Below are positions 25,272-33,372 of a stretch of DNA of 64,000 nt, one piece after another. The position numbers were made by a program, and so were the translations under genes. The notes beneath the pieces were generated by a model. It did no database searches and was not told the DNA's origin. It was given only the letters and a program-made list of their open reading frames with translations. Within the stretch, counting starts at the first letter, position 1; each line of letters opens with the position of its first letter. Location: NCBI GenBank assembly GCA_964384465.1, contig CAYLLT010000008.1:19839-83838 (forward strand), read 5' to 3'. The DNA comes from CAYLLT01 sp964384465. GTDB taxonomy: Bacteria > Planctomycetota > Phycisphaerae > UBA1845 > PWPN01.

Positions 25272-25739
25272 CGCAGCGAGTGTCGAAGAAAGCGTCGTAA
25301 AGAAAGTTAGTTGGATAAATCGGGCCGGGTTTCCTGCACGGATGGCGCCGTTGTTCAGGAGTGGGCCGGACCCGAACGGTATGGCCGGATAAAAGAATGG
25401 ATTCACCCGGCCGATCACTTCCTGCTGCGTTAGGGATTTATTTCCGGCAAGGGTTCTGCCTTGAGGACGTGAGGTTTATTTCGCTACAACGCGGATCAGT
25501 CGACCCGATGACGCGGACGGGTCCGCGGCCGAAACCTGTGGCGAGTCGCATCGGTTGAAGTTGAAACCGGTGCAGCAGTCTTCCTCTCAACGGTGGCATT
25601 GCAGGATGCGGACGCCCCAGGAAGGTTTGCGGGGCTGCTGTCGGCAAGGACGCCGACGGGGCCCCACATTTGATCCGGAGCCGACGGACGGCTGACGTTG
25701 ACCGTCGAGCTCTGTCCAGCCTGCACCCAACTCACTAAC
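25263..25739 (+). other. Hairpin-rich non-coding stretch between mraZ and rsmH
   Basis: About 480 nt without a convincing gene, inside a cluster whose genes normally abut. Self-complementary pairs: GGCCGG/CCGGCC (25383-25388, 25407-25412), AGGTTT/AAACCT (25472-25477, 25532-25537), CGCGGAC/GTCCGCG (25512-25527), CATCGGTT/AACCGGTG (25549-25572, one G-T pair) and GTCGGC/GCCGAC (25640-25657). Small ORFs inside show no domain. No RNase P, tmRNA or SRP RNA signature was seen. It is a candidate structured RNA leader. Confidence 0.45.
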
Positions 25740-26741
25740 ATGGCGATCGATCGGTACCCGCCTGCATGGGGCGAGCGCCGTATCCGCCGGGTTTTTCATG
25801 TGAGCAGAGAGGCGATCGAGCACGAGGCTGTCCTGTCCGGCCCTTTGATGTCGATCGTGGCGCCGCAGGCCGGCGAGATCGTGCTCGATGCAACCATCGG
25901 ACATGCCGGTCACGCCCGGCTGCTGGCCGAAGCGATCGGGCCGACCGGGCGGCTCATCGGCCTCGACGTGGATCCGCACAATCTCGAACGAGCGCGACGC
26001 CGGCTGGACGCGGCGGGACTGACCGTCGGCGGGCTGCATATCGATCTTCTCCGCGGGAATTTCGCCGAGATGGAGGGCCTGCTCGACTCGCTCGGCGTCT
26101 CGAAGGTGGACATCATTCTGGCCGACCTCGGTGTGAGCACCGACCAGCTTCTCGAACCCTCTCTCGGCCTGACTTTCACCGAAGATGGACCCCTGGATAT
26201 GCGGCTCGACGACCGCCTGGAAACCTCCGCGGCCGACCTCGTGAACGCTCTTCCCGAAAAGGAATTGTCCGATCTGCTTTTCTTCAACAGTCAGGAGCGG
26301 TTCAGCCGACGAATTGCAAAACGCATTTGTCAGGTGCGGCGCGACCGGCGCATTCGCCGGACGGCGGAACTGGTCGATATCGTTGCCTCGGCGCTGGGGG
26401 TTTCCCCGCGGTCTCATCCCGGCAAGATCCACCCGGCCACGCGGACGTTCCTGGCATTGAGGATGGCGGTCAACCACGAGGCTGAAAACCTGGAGGCGTT
26501 GCTGGCGGCGGCGCCGGAGCGGCTGAAGCCGGGCGGGCGGATCGCGGTCATCAGCTTCCATAGCGGAGAAGACCGGATCGTCAAGCACAATCTGCTTGAT
26601 CGGCAGCGTAGCGGCGTGTATGAAATAAGAACTAAAAAGCCGGTCACACCAGACAGTGACGAGATTCGGCGGAACCCGCGGTCGCGAAGCGCGAAACTTC
26701 GCGTCGCGAGCCGGACGCCGGAGGGGCGGGAGGCCGCATGA
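25740..26741 (+). CDS. rsmH: 16S rRNA (cytosine(1402)-N4)-methyltransferase RsmH
   Basis: Ribosomal RNA methyltransferase (MraW) acting on C1402 in the decoding centre. It has EHEAVLSGPLM, the SAM loop VLDATIGHAGHARLLAE, GLDVDPHNLERARRRL, ILADLGVSTDQL, and the C-terminal LKPGGRIAVISFHSGEDRIVK. The ATG at 25740 is chosen; an in-frame TTG at 25698 would add 14 residues. About 20 N-terminal residues precede the usual family start. Length 333. Confidence 0.94.
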   Translation: MAIDRYPPAWGERRIRRVFHVSREAIEHEAVLSGPLMSIVAPQAGEIVLDATIGHAGHARLLAEAIGPTGRLIGLDVDPHNLERARRRLDAAGLTVGGLHIDLLRGNFAEMEGLLDSLGVSKVDIILADLGVSTDQLLEPSLGLTFTEDGPLDMRLDDRLETSAADLVNALPEKELSDLLFFNSQERFSRRIAKRICQVRRDRRIRRTAELVDIVASALGVSPRSHPGKIHPATRTFLALRMAVNHEAENLEALLAAAPERLKPGGRIAVISFHSGEDRIVKHNLLDRQRSGVYEIRTKKPVTPDSDEIRRNPRSRSAKLRVASRTPEGREAA

Positions 26742-26825
26742 AGCGAGCCATCCGCGACGCCGTTAGCAGTTGAGATGTCGGCTGGTAATTGAACGGATTC
26801 GAAGCGCAATAACACGGAGGTTACC

Positions 26826-27932
26826 ATGACGCGTGAAACCAAAATCGGGCTATTGGTCGGGCTGGCATTCATTGTCGTCTTCGCGATGCTGCTCTCGCAC
26901 AGCAGCCCGGCCCCGCTGCCCGGTGATCCGCTACAGCTCGCCAAAGCCGCGCAGGAATCCGCCCGCAAAGAGGCCTCGTCTCGCGCCGATGTCCACCCCG
27001 TGATTCCCGATCCGGTCACGACCGACGGTAGTACATCCATCCAATCGCCCGCCCCGGTCAGCCTCGATATTCCCTCGCCGTCAACGGAATCCGTCTCCGC
27101 ACTGCCCACCCCGGCGGTGCTGGACCTTCCATCGCCGTCCACGGTGGCGGACAATACAGCACTGCGAACCGCCGAATTTCACCCGGATGCACCTTCGCCG
27201 AACCTCCTGCAGGTAACGCGCGTCGCGCCCCCCGTTCCGCCTCAGCCCGTCGCCAAACCCGAACCGACGCAGCGCGAATCGAAACCATCCGAGACCACAC
27301 CGCCTCCCGCCGAACCGGTCAAAGCCGTCCCCTCGCCCCGTCCCGCGTTGCCGAAAGAGTACATCGTTCGCAAGGGCGATAAGCTGGGCCGCATCGTCGA
27401 GAGCCTCTACGGCACGGCTTCCGCCCGCGTGATTGATTTCTTCGTCAAGGCGAACAAGGAGCGCATCAAGAACAAGGACATGGTCGTGGAGGGCCAGAAG
27501 CTGAGCGTCCCCGACCTGCCGGCCGATATGTTTGAGCCTGTCCAACGTCTCAATCTGGCCCACGCGGATGTGGTCAAAGCCTCCGCTCTCGATGCGGCCA
27601 TCAACGACTCGCCTCGCCGGGCGCCAGTGGACGTCAAACAGAGCTCCACGGACAAACCCGCTGATCCCGGCGCCGCCAAACCCGCCAAGGAGATCCGGGC
27701 CAACGAACCCCCGGCCAAAGAAACCGCCCGCGTTTACGAGGTGCAGGCCAAAGACACCTTAACTTCCATCGCCCGCGAGCAACTCGGATCGGAGTCTTCC
27801 TGGCGTGAGATTCAGAAGTTAAACAAGGGCATCGACCCGACCAAGATCCGGCCGGGCACGAAGATCAAATTGCCGGCGAAACGGTCCGCCACCGGCGGAG
27901 CGGAGGCCTCGACCGCAGAGCGAACCTTATGA
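26826..27932 (+). CDS. Membrane-anchored protein with two LysM domains
   Basis: A 368-residue protein with an N-terminal helix (about 6-24, KIGLLVGLAFIVVFAMLLS), a long Pro/Ser/Thr-rich linker (25-175) and two LysM peptidoglycan-binding modules: EYIVRKGDKLGRIVESLYG (from about 178) and VYEVQAKDTLTSIAREQLG (from about 303). GGAGG lies before the ATG. It sits between rsmH and ftsL, a position without an equivalent in the classical cluster, and overlaps ftsL by 4 nt. A link between envelope and division complex is an inference. Confidence 0.85.
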   Translation: MTRETKIGLLVGLAFIVVFAMLLSHSSPAPLPGDPLQLAKAAQESARKEASSRADVHPVIPDPVTTDGSTSIQSPAPVSLDIPSPSTESVSALPTPAVLDLPSPSTVADNTALRTAEFHPDAPSPNLLQVTRVAPPVPPQPVAKPEPTQRESKPSETTPPPAEPVKAVPSPRPALPKEYIVRKGDKLGRIVESLYGTASARVIDFFVKANKERIKNKDMVVEGQKLSVPDLPADMFEPVQRLNLAHADVVKASALDAAINDSPRRAPVDVKQSSTDKPADPGAAKPAKEIRANEPPAKETARVYEVQAKDTLTSIAREQLGSESSWREIQKLNKGIDPTKIRPGTKIKLPAKRSATGGAEASTAERTL

Positions 27933-28198
27933 CCATTCCCCGCATGGTGGGATTGTCGATCGCGATGGCGGCGATCGGGGTCGCCGTCGTCGCCATACGC
28001 CTCGAACAGGCCCGGCACATGCGGGAGATCGAGCGGCTCCAGTTCAAACAGACCGAGTTGCGGCAGAAGATCTGGTCGCAGGAGATGGAATTGGCACGCC
28101 AGAAATCACCACAGATGATTCGCGAGCGAGCCACCCGATTCGGCGTCGAGACCGGCGTGGTCGAGAAACCGAAGGATATCAAACCGGTCAGGCGGTGA
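27929..28198 (+). CDS. ftsL: FtsL-like cell division protein
   Basis: An 89-residue bitopic protein: short cytoplasmic N-terminus, one membrane helix (about 6-24) and a coiled-coil region (LEQARHMREIERLQFKQTEL, about 25-60) ending with an IRERATRFG-type segment. This is the FtsL/DivIC architecture, and the position directly before ftsI is the usual one. Sequence is too short and variable for certainty. It overlaps the LysM gene (ATGA). Confidence 0.72.
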   Translation: MTIPRMVGLSIAMAAIGVAVVAIRLEQARHMREIERLQFKQTELRQKIWSQEMELARQKSPQMIRERATRFGVETGVVEKPKDIKPVRR

Positions 28199-28211
28199 CG
28201 GGAGCTGCGGC

Positions 28212-29948
28212 ATGAAGGGACGCAGAATCGAGCGCGTGTGGGCGGCGCAGGGCCTGATCGTCGTCGTATGCCTCATGCTGGCCGGCCTGATCGGCCGGTT
28301 GGCGTACATTCAGCAGAAGATGCGGCCGCAGCTTCTCGACTGGTCGCAGCGGAGGCAATCGAGCACCGTGCCTCTGGCCGGGCGGCGGGGCAGCATCTTC
28401 GACCGCCAGCATCGTCTTTTGGCCGGCAGCCAGAATCAATACACCGTCTACGCCGACCCCCGCCGGATCGAAAGCATCCCCGACGCGGCCGAAAAACTCG
28501 CCGCCATCCTCCAGATGCCCGCAACCGAAATCCGCCAGCTCCTGGAGAAGCCGACCTCGCCTGCGTTTGTCATCCTCAAACGCGGCGCCGACAAGCCCGA
28601 ACGCGAAGCCGTCCAGGGAGAGGATTTGCCGGGGATCGGCGTCCTTCCCGAACCCGCCCGCACGTACCCGATGGGTTCGTTGGCCGCTCACATCGTGGGC
28701 TTCGTGGGTCTCGAACAGAATGGCCAGGAGGGTGTGGAGCTGTCCTGCGATCGATTCCTCCGTGCGACCCCCGGCCGGCGCGTCGTCTTCTATGATGCCT
28801 CCCGCAACCCGATGTTTCAGGCGCCCGACTCGTTTGTCGCGCCCCGCGACGGCATGCACGTCGTGCTGACGATTGATTCCGCGATCCAGGAGATCGTCGA
28901 GCGCGAACTGGCCGCCGGTGTGGAGCACTTCAAGCCGGAGAGCGCTCTCGCCATGGTGATGGTCCCCAAGACCGGCGAGATCCTGTCGATGGCCTGCTGG
29001 CCCGGTTTCGCGCCCGCCCAGGCCGGGAAAACGCCCCCCGCCCTTCGCCGAAACCGAATCCTCACCGACCCCGTCGAGCCGGGCAGCGTCTTCAAACCCT
29101 TCGTCATGTCCGCCGCACTCCATGCCGGCGTGGTGCACCTCGGCGAGATGATCGACTGCCACGACGGCATCTTCGGCAAGCGGCACCTCCAGGACTCGCA
29201 CGTCCACGGGACGCTCACCGTCGAGCAGGTGGTCTCCAAATCGAGCAACATCGGCATGGCCGTCGTCGGGCTGAAACTGGGGAACAAAGCGATGTACAAC
29301 GCCCTGCACGACTTCGGTTTCGGCCGCCCGACCGGCGTCGATCTGCCTGGCGAGGGCGCGGGCCTGCTCATGCCGCTCAAGAAATGGAATTCTTATTCCA
29401 CCACGTCGGTACCGATGGGCCAGGAACTGGCGGTGACGCCGATGCAGCTCATGACCGCCTTTTGCGCCCTGGCCAACGGCGGCCGGCTGATGCAACCGCG
29501 CGTCGTTGCGGCGGTAGTCGATCAGGAGGGTCAAATCATTGAGGATCACTCCGCGCCGGTCGAACGCGGGCTGGCGATGGAACCGGCGACGGTCGCGAAG
29601 ATGCGCGATATCCTCATCCAAGTGGTCAACGAGGGCACGGGCAAATCGGCCCAGCTCGATCGCTGGCAGGTCATGGGCAAAACCGGCACCGCCCAGGTGC
29701 CCCGTACCGACCGGCGGGGCTACGAGCCCGACGCGTACCTCGGCTCCTTCATCGCCGCCGCGCCGGCCAGCGACCCGGCCGTCGCGGTGCTGGTGATGAT
29801 GCGTAAACCCAACGTGCGGATGGGCTATTATGGTTCGCAGGTTTCAGCGCCGGTGGTCAAGGCGATTCTCCAGCAGGTGTTGCCGTATCTGAACGTGCCG
29901 CCGGATAAAGCACCGGCGCAGAAGGATACGCGGTTGGTGATGGAGTAA
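28212..29948 (+). CDS. ftsI: Peptidoglycan D,D-transpeptidase FtsI (class B PBP)
   Basis: Septal or polar peptidoglycan cross-linking enzyme. A membrane helix is at about 14-36, the PBP dimerisation domain starts near RRGSIFDRQHRLLAGS, and the transpeptidase domain carries all three motifs: SVFK (Ser292, Lys295), SSN (344-346) and KTG (490-492). There is no PASTA domain. Length 578. It follows the ftsL-like gene by 13 nt. In phyla without FtsZ this enzyme and FtsW may still work as a pair. Confidence 0.96.
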   Translation: MKGRRIERVWAAQGLIVVVCLMLAGLIGRLAYIQQKMRPQLLDWSQRRQSSTVPLAGRRGSIFDRQHRLLAGSQNQYTVYADPRRIESIPDAAEKLAAILQMPATEIRQLLEKPTSPAFVILKRGADKPEREAVQGEDLPGIGVLPEPARTYPMGSLAAHIVGFVGLEQNGQEGVELSCDRFLRATPGRRVVFYDASRNPMFQAPDSFVAPRDGMHVVLTIDSAIQEIVERELAAGVEHFKPESALAMVMVPKTGEILSMACWPGFAPAQAGKTPPALRRNRILTDPVEPGSVFKPFVMSAALHAGVVHLGEMIDCHDGIFGKRHLQDSHVHGTLTVEQVVSKSSNIGMAVVGLKLGNKAMYNALHDFGFGRPTGVDLPGEGAGLLMPLKKWNSYSTTSVPMGQELAVTPMQLMTAFCALANGGRLMQPRVVAAVVDQEGQIIEDHSAPVERGLAMEPATVAKMRDILIQVVNEGTGKSAQLDRWQVMGKTGTAQVPRTDRRGYEPDAYLGSFIAAAPASDPAVAVLVMMRKPNVRMGYYGSQVSAPVVKAILQQVLPYLNVPPDKAPAQKDTRLVME

Positions 29949-29953
29949 GCGAT

Positions 29954-30045
29954 GATTGCGGATTGCGGATTGCGAATTGCGAATTGTATAGAGCGTATCG
30001 TCTCGCATCCGAAATCCGCAATCCGCAATTCGCAATCCGCAATTC
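29954..30045 (+). repeat. ATTGCGGATT-type inverted repeat between ftsI and murE
   Basis: Left tract GATTGCGGATTGCGGATTGC (from 29954) and right tract ending CGCAATCCGCAATTC (to 30045) are complementary and enclose about 20 nt. They fill the gap and stop just before the murE start. Confidence 0.75.
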
Positions 30046-30063
30046 CTCCGTGTGGTGAGTCAT

Positions 30064-31626
30064 ATGAAGTGGAGTGAACTGCTCGCCGGCGCCGGATTGG
30101 CCTCGCGATGGGACGGGGGGAGCGACCCCATCATCGATTCCATCGTGGAGGACTCGCGACAGGTAACGCCCGGCGCTTGCTTCGTCGCCATGCGCGGAAC
30201 GCAGTCTGACGGTCATGCTTTTGTGAATGACGCCGTGCGGGCGGGCGCGTCGGCGGTGGTTACCGAGCGGCTGCTGGCGCTGCCGAAAACGATTCCCAAT
30301 CTGCCGCTGAAAAACGCGCGCGGCGTGGCCGGCCGGCTTGCCGCCGTTCTGCACGGCCTGGATCGCCTCCAACGGGACGGCCGATTCAAGATCGCCGGCA
30401 TCACCGGCACCAACGGTAAGAGCACCTTCTGTTATCTGCTCCGCGCGATCCTCCAGCAGGCGGGCCATCCGACCGCCCTGTTGGGCACGATCCAGTACGA
30501 CCTCCTGTCGCGCCAGATCGAGGCATCCTTGACTACGCCGCCTCCCGCCACACTGGTCGGCTATCTGGCGGAAGCAGCACGCGCGGGTGCATCCCACGCC
30601 GTGATGGAAGTATCCAGCATCGCGCTCGATCAGGGCCGCTGCGACGGACTTCGCTTCAACGTCGCCGCATTCAGCAACCTGACCGGCGATCATCTCGATT
30701 ATCACGGGAACATGGATACTTATCTGGCCGCCAAGAAACGGCTGTTCGATGAACTCGCCTCCGACGCGACGGCGGTAGTCAACGTAGACGATCCGGCCGG
30801 CGAGAAGATGGTCACCGATTGCCGGGCCCGCGTGATCGGTTATGCAATCGGTGGTGGCACCGGCGTCCCGCCGGTGCTGCACGGGCGAGACGCCTGTGCC
30901 ACAATGTTGACTGCTGACGTGCACGAGATGCATGCCGCCGGCACCAGGTTTGACTTGCGTTTCGCTGGCTATAAAGACGAGTCCGTCGAAGTCACGACAT
31001 CACTCGTCGGTCGTCACAACGTTCAGAACTGCCTCGCGGCGGCGGGAGCGGCCATCGGCTTCGGCGTGCCGCTGCATACCATTGCCGCCGGCCTTTCGTC
31101 TGTGCAGCTTGTTCCGGGCCGATTGCAGCGGATACGAGCCGACTCCGACATCACCGTCCTTGTCGATTACGCGCACACCGACGACGCGCTGCTGAATGTG
31201 CTCACCGCACTCAGGCCGCTCGCGAAAGGAAGCCTGATCGTCATCTTCGGATGCGGCGGCGATCGCGACCGAACCAAACGCCCCCGAATGGCCCGCATCG
31301 CCGCTCAGAATGCCGATCGCATCATCGTGACCAGCGATAATCCGCGAACCGAGGATCCGCAGCGGATATTTGATGATATCATGTCCGGTTTCGCGGCCGG
31401 CGACCTGCCGCGCGTGCGGGTCGTGCCCGATCGGCGCCAGGCCATCGCGGAAGCCATTATGACCGCCGAAAGCGGCGATGTTGTCCTGATCGCTGGTAAA
31501 GGCCACGAGAATTACCAGATCATCGGCCACGACAGGCTGCCGTTCGATGATACCCTCGTGGCCGGCGAAGTTTTGGCGGAAAAACTTGGATCAACGAGTG
31601 TACGCTCTCGCTCAGGTGAACGATGA
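30064..31626 (+). CDS. murE: UDP-MurNAc-L-Ala-D-Glu:meso-DAP ligase MurE
   Basis: Cytoplasmic Mur ligase adding meso-diaminopimelate. It shows the ATP loop GITGTNGKSTFCYLL (about 113-127), SSIALDQGRCDGL, TGDHLDYHGNMDTY, and the DAP-specificity motif SDNPRTEDP, plus AGKGHENYQ near the C-terminus. The ATG at 30064 (GGTGAG before it) is preferred over GTG at 30052. Residues about 264-280 (GGTGVPPVLHGRDACAT) are encoded by a palindrome at 30854-30902 and look like an insertion in the central-to-C-terminal linker region. Confidence 0.95.
   Translation: MKWSELLAGAGLASRWDGGSDPIIDSIVEDSRQVTPGACFVAMRGTQSDGHAFVNDAVRAGASAVVTERLLALPKTIPNLPLKNARGVAGRLAAVLHGLDRLQRDGRFKIAGITGTNGKSTFCYLLRAILQQAGHPTALLGTIQYDLLSRQIEASLTTPPPATLVGYLAEAARAGASHAVMEVSSIALDQGRCDGLRFNVAAFSNLTGDHLDYHGNMDTYLAAKKRLFDELASDATAVVNVDDPAGEKMVTDCRARVIGYAIGGGTGVPPVLHGRDACATMLTADVHEMHAAGTRFDLRFAGYKDESVEVTTSLVGRHNVQNCLAAAGAAIGFGVPLHTIAAGLSSVQLVPGRLQRIRADSDITVLVDYAHTDDALLNVLTALRPLAKGSLIVIFGCGGDRDRTKRPRMARIAAQNADRIIVTSDNPRTEDPQRIFDDIMSGFAAGDLPRVRVVPDRRQAIAEAIMTAESGDVVLIAGKGHENYQIIGHDRLPFDDTLVAGEVLAEKLGSTSVRSRSGER
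30854..30902 (+). repeat. Repeat family G palindrome inside murE
   Basis: A 49-nt element beginning GTGGCACCGGCGTC and ending GACGCCTGTGCCAC, so the two ends are nearly complementary. It is read in frame as GTGVPPVLHGRDACA, a peptide seen in planctomycete ORFs that contain such repeats (recalled from general knowledge, not checked). Confidence 0.7.
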
Positions 31627-31692
31627 TCCGAGCCGCGACCGTGAGGGAGCGGGCATATGGCAAACCGCTCCCTCACGGTCGCGGCTCGGATC
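31625..31692 (+). repeat. Repeat family D, 28-bp perfect hairpin after murE
   Basis: Arms 31625-31652 and 31665-31692 are exact reverse complements (start GATCCGAGCCGCGACCGTGA) around a 12-nt loop. It begins at the murE stop codon. A 24-bp copy is at 40196-40255; single-arm remnants are at about 43898 and 63971. Confidence 0.8.
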
Positions 31693-31729
31693 AGATAAAC
31701 GAGACACGAAGGACCGGGAAACAGAATAC

Positions 31730-33292
31730 ATGAAGCCACTATCGGTCGGAGAAGTAATCGGGGCCGTACAAGGCGCCTGTGATCGCCTCGCCTCAACCGG
31801 CAGCATCACCCGCGTAGTCACCGATTCGCGTGAGCTGCAACCCGGTGACTTGTTCGTCGCCATTCAGGGTGAGCGATTCGACGGCCACGCTTTCATCGGC
31901 CCAGCCTTCGCCGCCGGCGCCATCGCCGCTCTGGTGCGCAGCGATTACGACCCGGCAAAATACCAGCAGCCCGGCTCGCCGGTGGTTCCGCCCAATGCCA
32001 CGCTGATCCGAGTCCCTGACCCCGTGCAAGGGCTCGGCCGACTGGCTCGCTACTACCGCCGCTCGGTGATCGGCCGTTCGACGACCGTCGTGGCCATCAC
32101 CGGCAGCAACGGCAAGACGACCACCAAATCGATGTGTGCCCACGTGCTGAGCGGACGCTTCAAAGGGAAGGGCTCGATCAAGAGCTTCAACAATGCCATC
32201 GGCGTCCCGCTCACGATCCTGTCCGCCGACCCCAGCGATGACTTCCTGATCTGCGAAGTTGGCACGAACGCCCCCGGCGAAATCGCGACGCTCGCCCGGA
32301 TGTTCGAGCCGGATCTCGCTGTGATCACGAACGTCGCCCCCGCCCATCTCGAAAAACTCGGCACCGTTGAAGGCGTCGCCGAGGAAAAACTATCGCTGCT
32401 CTCGTACCTTCAGCCGAATGGCTGCGCGGTCATCAATACCGACCACGAACGGGTCCGCTGGATGCTTCAGAACGACCGCCGGTTCAGGTCGATCAAGCGG
32501 GTCACCTGCGGCGAATCGCCCGACGCCGACCTGCGCCTGACCAGCGTGCGGACCCTCTCCCCGCCACTCGCTACTCGCGACGCGCAACTTCAACCGTCAG
32601 GACCGCGGCAAGGGTCGTCGACGACCCAATTCATTGCCGCAACCGAATTCACCGTCAACGATCGTTTCAAATATCGCCTGAACGTCCCCGGCCGCCACAA
32701 CGCCATGAATGCCCTGGCCGCCATCGGTGTGGCCCGCCGCTTCGGCATGAATGATGACGAGATCGCCGAGCGCCTGGCAAGTTTCTCACTGCCGGCTATG
32801 CGACTGGAGGTCGAGCGCCTCGGCCGATTGACGGTGATCAACGACGCCTACAACGCCAACCCGGCATCGTTGCTGGCGGCTGTCGAAGCTCTGATGGATA
32901 CGCCCGCCGCGGGGCGCCGCGTGCTTGTGATCGGCGACATGCGCGAGTTGGGACTCACCGCCGAGGTTCTCCATCGCGAAGCGGCCGAGCGCATCGCCCA
33001 ATCGGGTGTCGATCTGGTGATTGCCATCGGCGAGCACGCAAAGCTTGTGGCTCGCACGGTTCAATCCATCGCCGGCGAAAGCACAAAGAGTCATGCGTAT
33101 GCATCCACAGCGCTCGCCAAGCGCCGCCTGTGCTCCCACCTTCAGCCAACGGACACCGTCCTGGTCAAAGGTTCGCGGGTTCTCGGACTGGAAGCGCTGG
33201 TGCAGGCGGTCCGCGAATGGTCCACGCGCCGATCGCCGTCAATTCGAGCACCCAAACGCGGCAGAAGGCGCCAGTTAGTCGCCGGGCGATGA
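31730..33292 (+). CDS. murF: UDP-MurNAc-tripeptide:D-Ala-D-Ala ligase MurF
   Basis: Completes the UDP-MurNAc pentapeptide. Signatures are the N-terminal TDSRELQPGDLFVAIQGERFDG, the ATP loop VVAITGSNGKTTTKSM, FNNAIGVPLTIL, NVAPAHLEKLGTVEGVAEEK, and NDAYNANPASLLAAVEAL. The ATG at 31730 matches the family start; the frame is open upstream through the hairpin. Residues about 285-305 (LATRDAQLQPSGPRQGSSTT) look like an extra loop and contain a palindrome at 32610-32630. The C-terminus is basic. Confidence 0.95.
   Translation: MKPLSVGEVIGAVQGACDRLASTGSITRVVTDSRELQPGDLFVAIQGERFDGHAFIGPAFAAGAIAALVRSDYDPAKYQQPGSPVVPPNATLIRVPDPVQGLGRLARYYRRSVIGRSTTVVAITGSNGKTTTKSMCAHVLSGRFKGKGSIKSFNNAIGVPLTILSADPSDDFLICEVGTNAPGEIATLARMFEPDLAVITNVAPAHLEKLGTVEGVAEEKLSLLSYLQPNGCAVINTDHERVRWMLQNDRRFRSIKRVTCGESPDADLRLTSVRTLSPPLATRDAQLQPSGPRQGSSTTQFIAATEFTVNDRFKYRLNVPGRHNAMNALAAIGVARRFGMNDDEIAERLASFSLPAMRLEVERLGRLTVINDAYNANPASLLAAVEALMDTPAAGRRVLVIGDMRELGLTAEVLHREAAERIAQSGVDLVIAIGEHAKLVARTVQSIAGESTKSHAYASTALAKRRLCSHLQPTDTVLVKGSRVLGLEALVQAVREWSTRRSPSIRAPKRGRRRQLVAGR
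32610..32630 (+). repeat. Repeat family F2 inside murF
   Basis: A 21-nt element with the core palindrome GGGTCGTCGACGACCC. Its exact reverse complement occurs in the non-coding gap before murC (37422-37442). Confidence 0.7.
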
Positions 33293-33372
33293 GGGTTGAT
33301 TCAAAACGGCAATCGGAAATTGGAAATCGACAATAAGCCTGACACGGCGGCGGAGCCGCCCGCGGTAAATGC

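Noticed and set aside
25263..25697. RNase P, tmRNA or SRP RNA in the mraZ-rsmH gap
   Set aside because: The diagnostic conserved segments of these RNAs were not found; only generic hairpins are visible.
28188..29621. 477-codon ORF on the - strand
   Set aside because: Antisense to ftsI, which carries all three transpeptidase motifs.
31625..31692. Rho-independent terminator after murE
   Set aside because: The stem is long and perfect but there is no downstream T-run, and murF continues the same operon; it fits a repeat family better.
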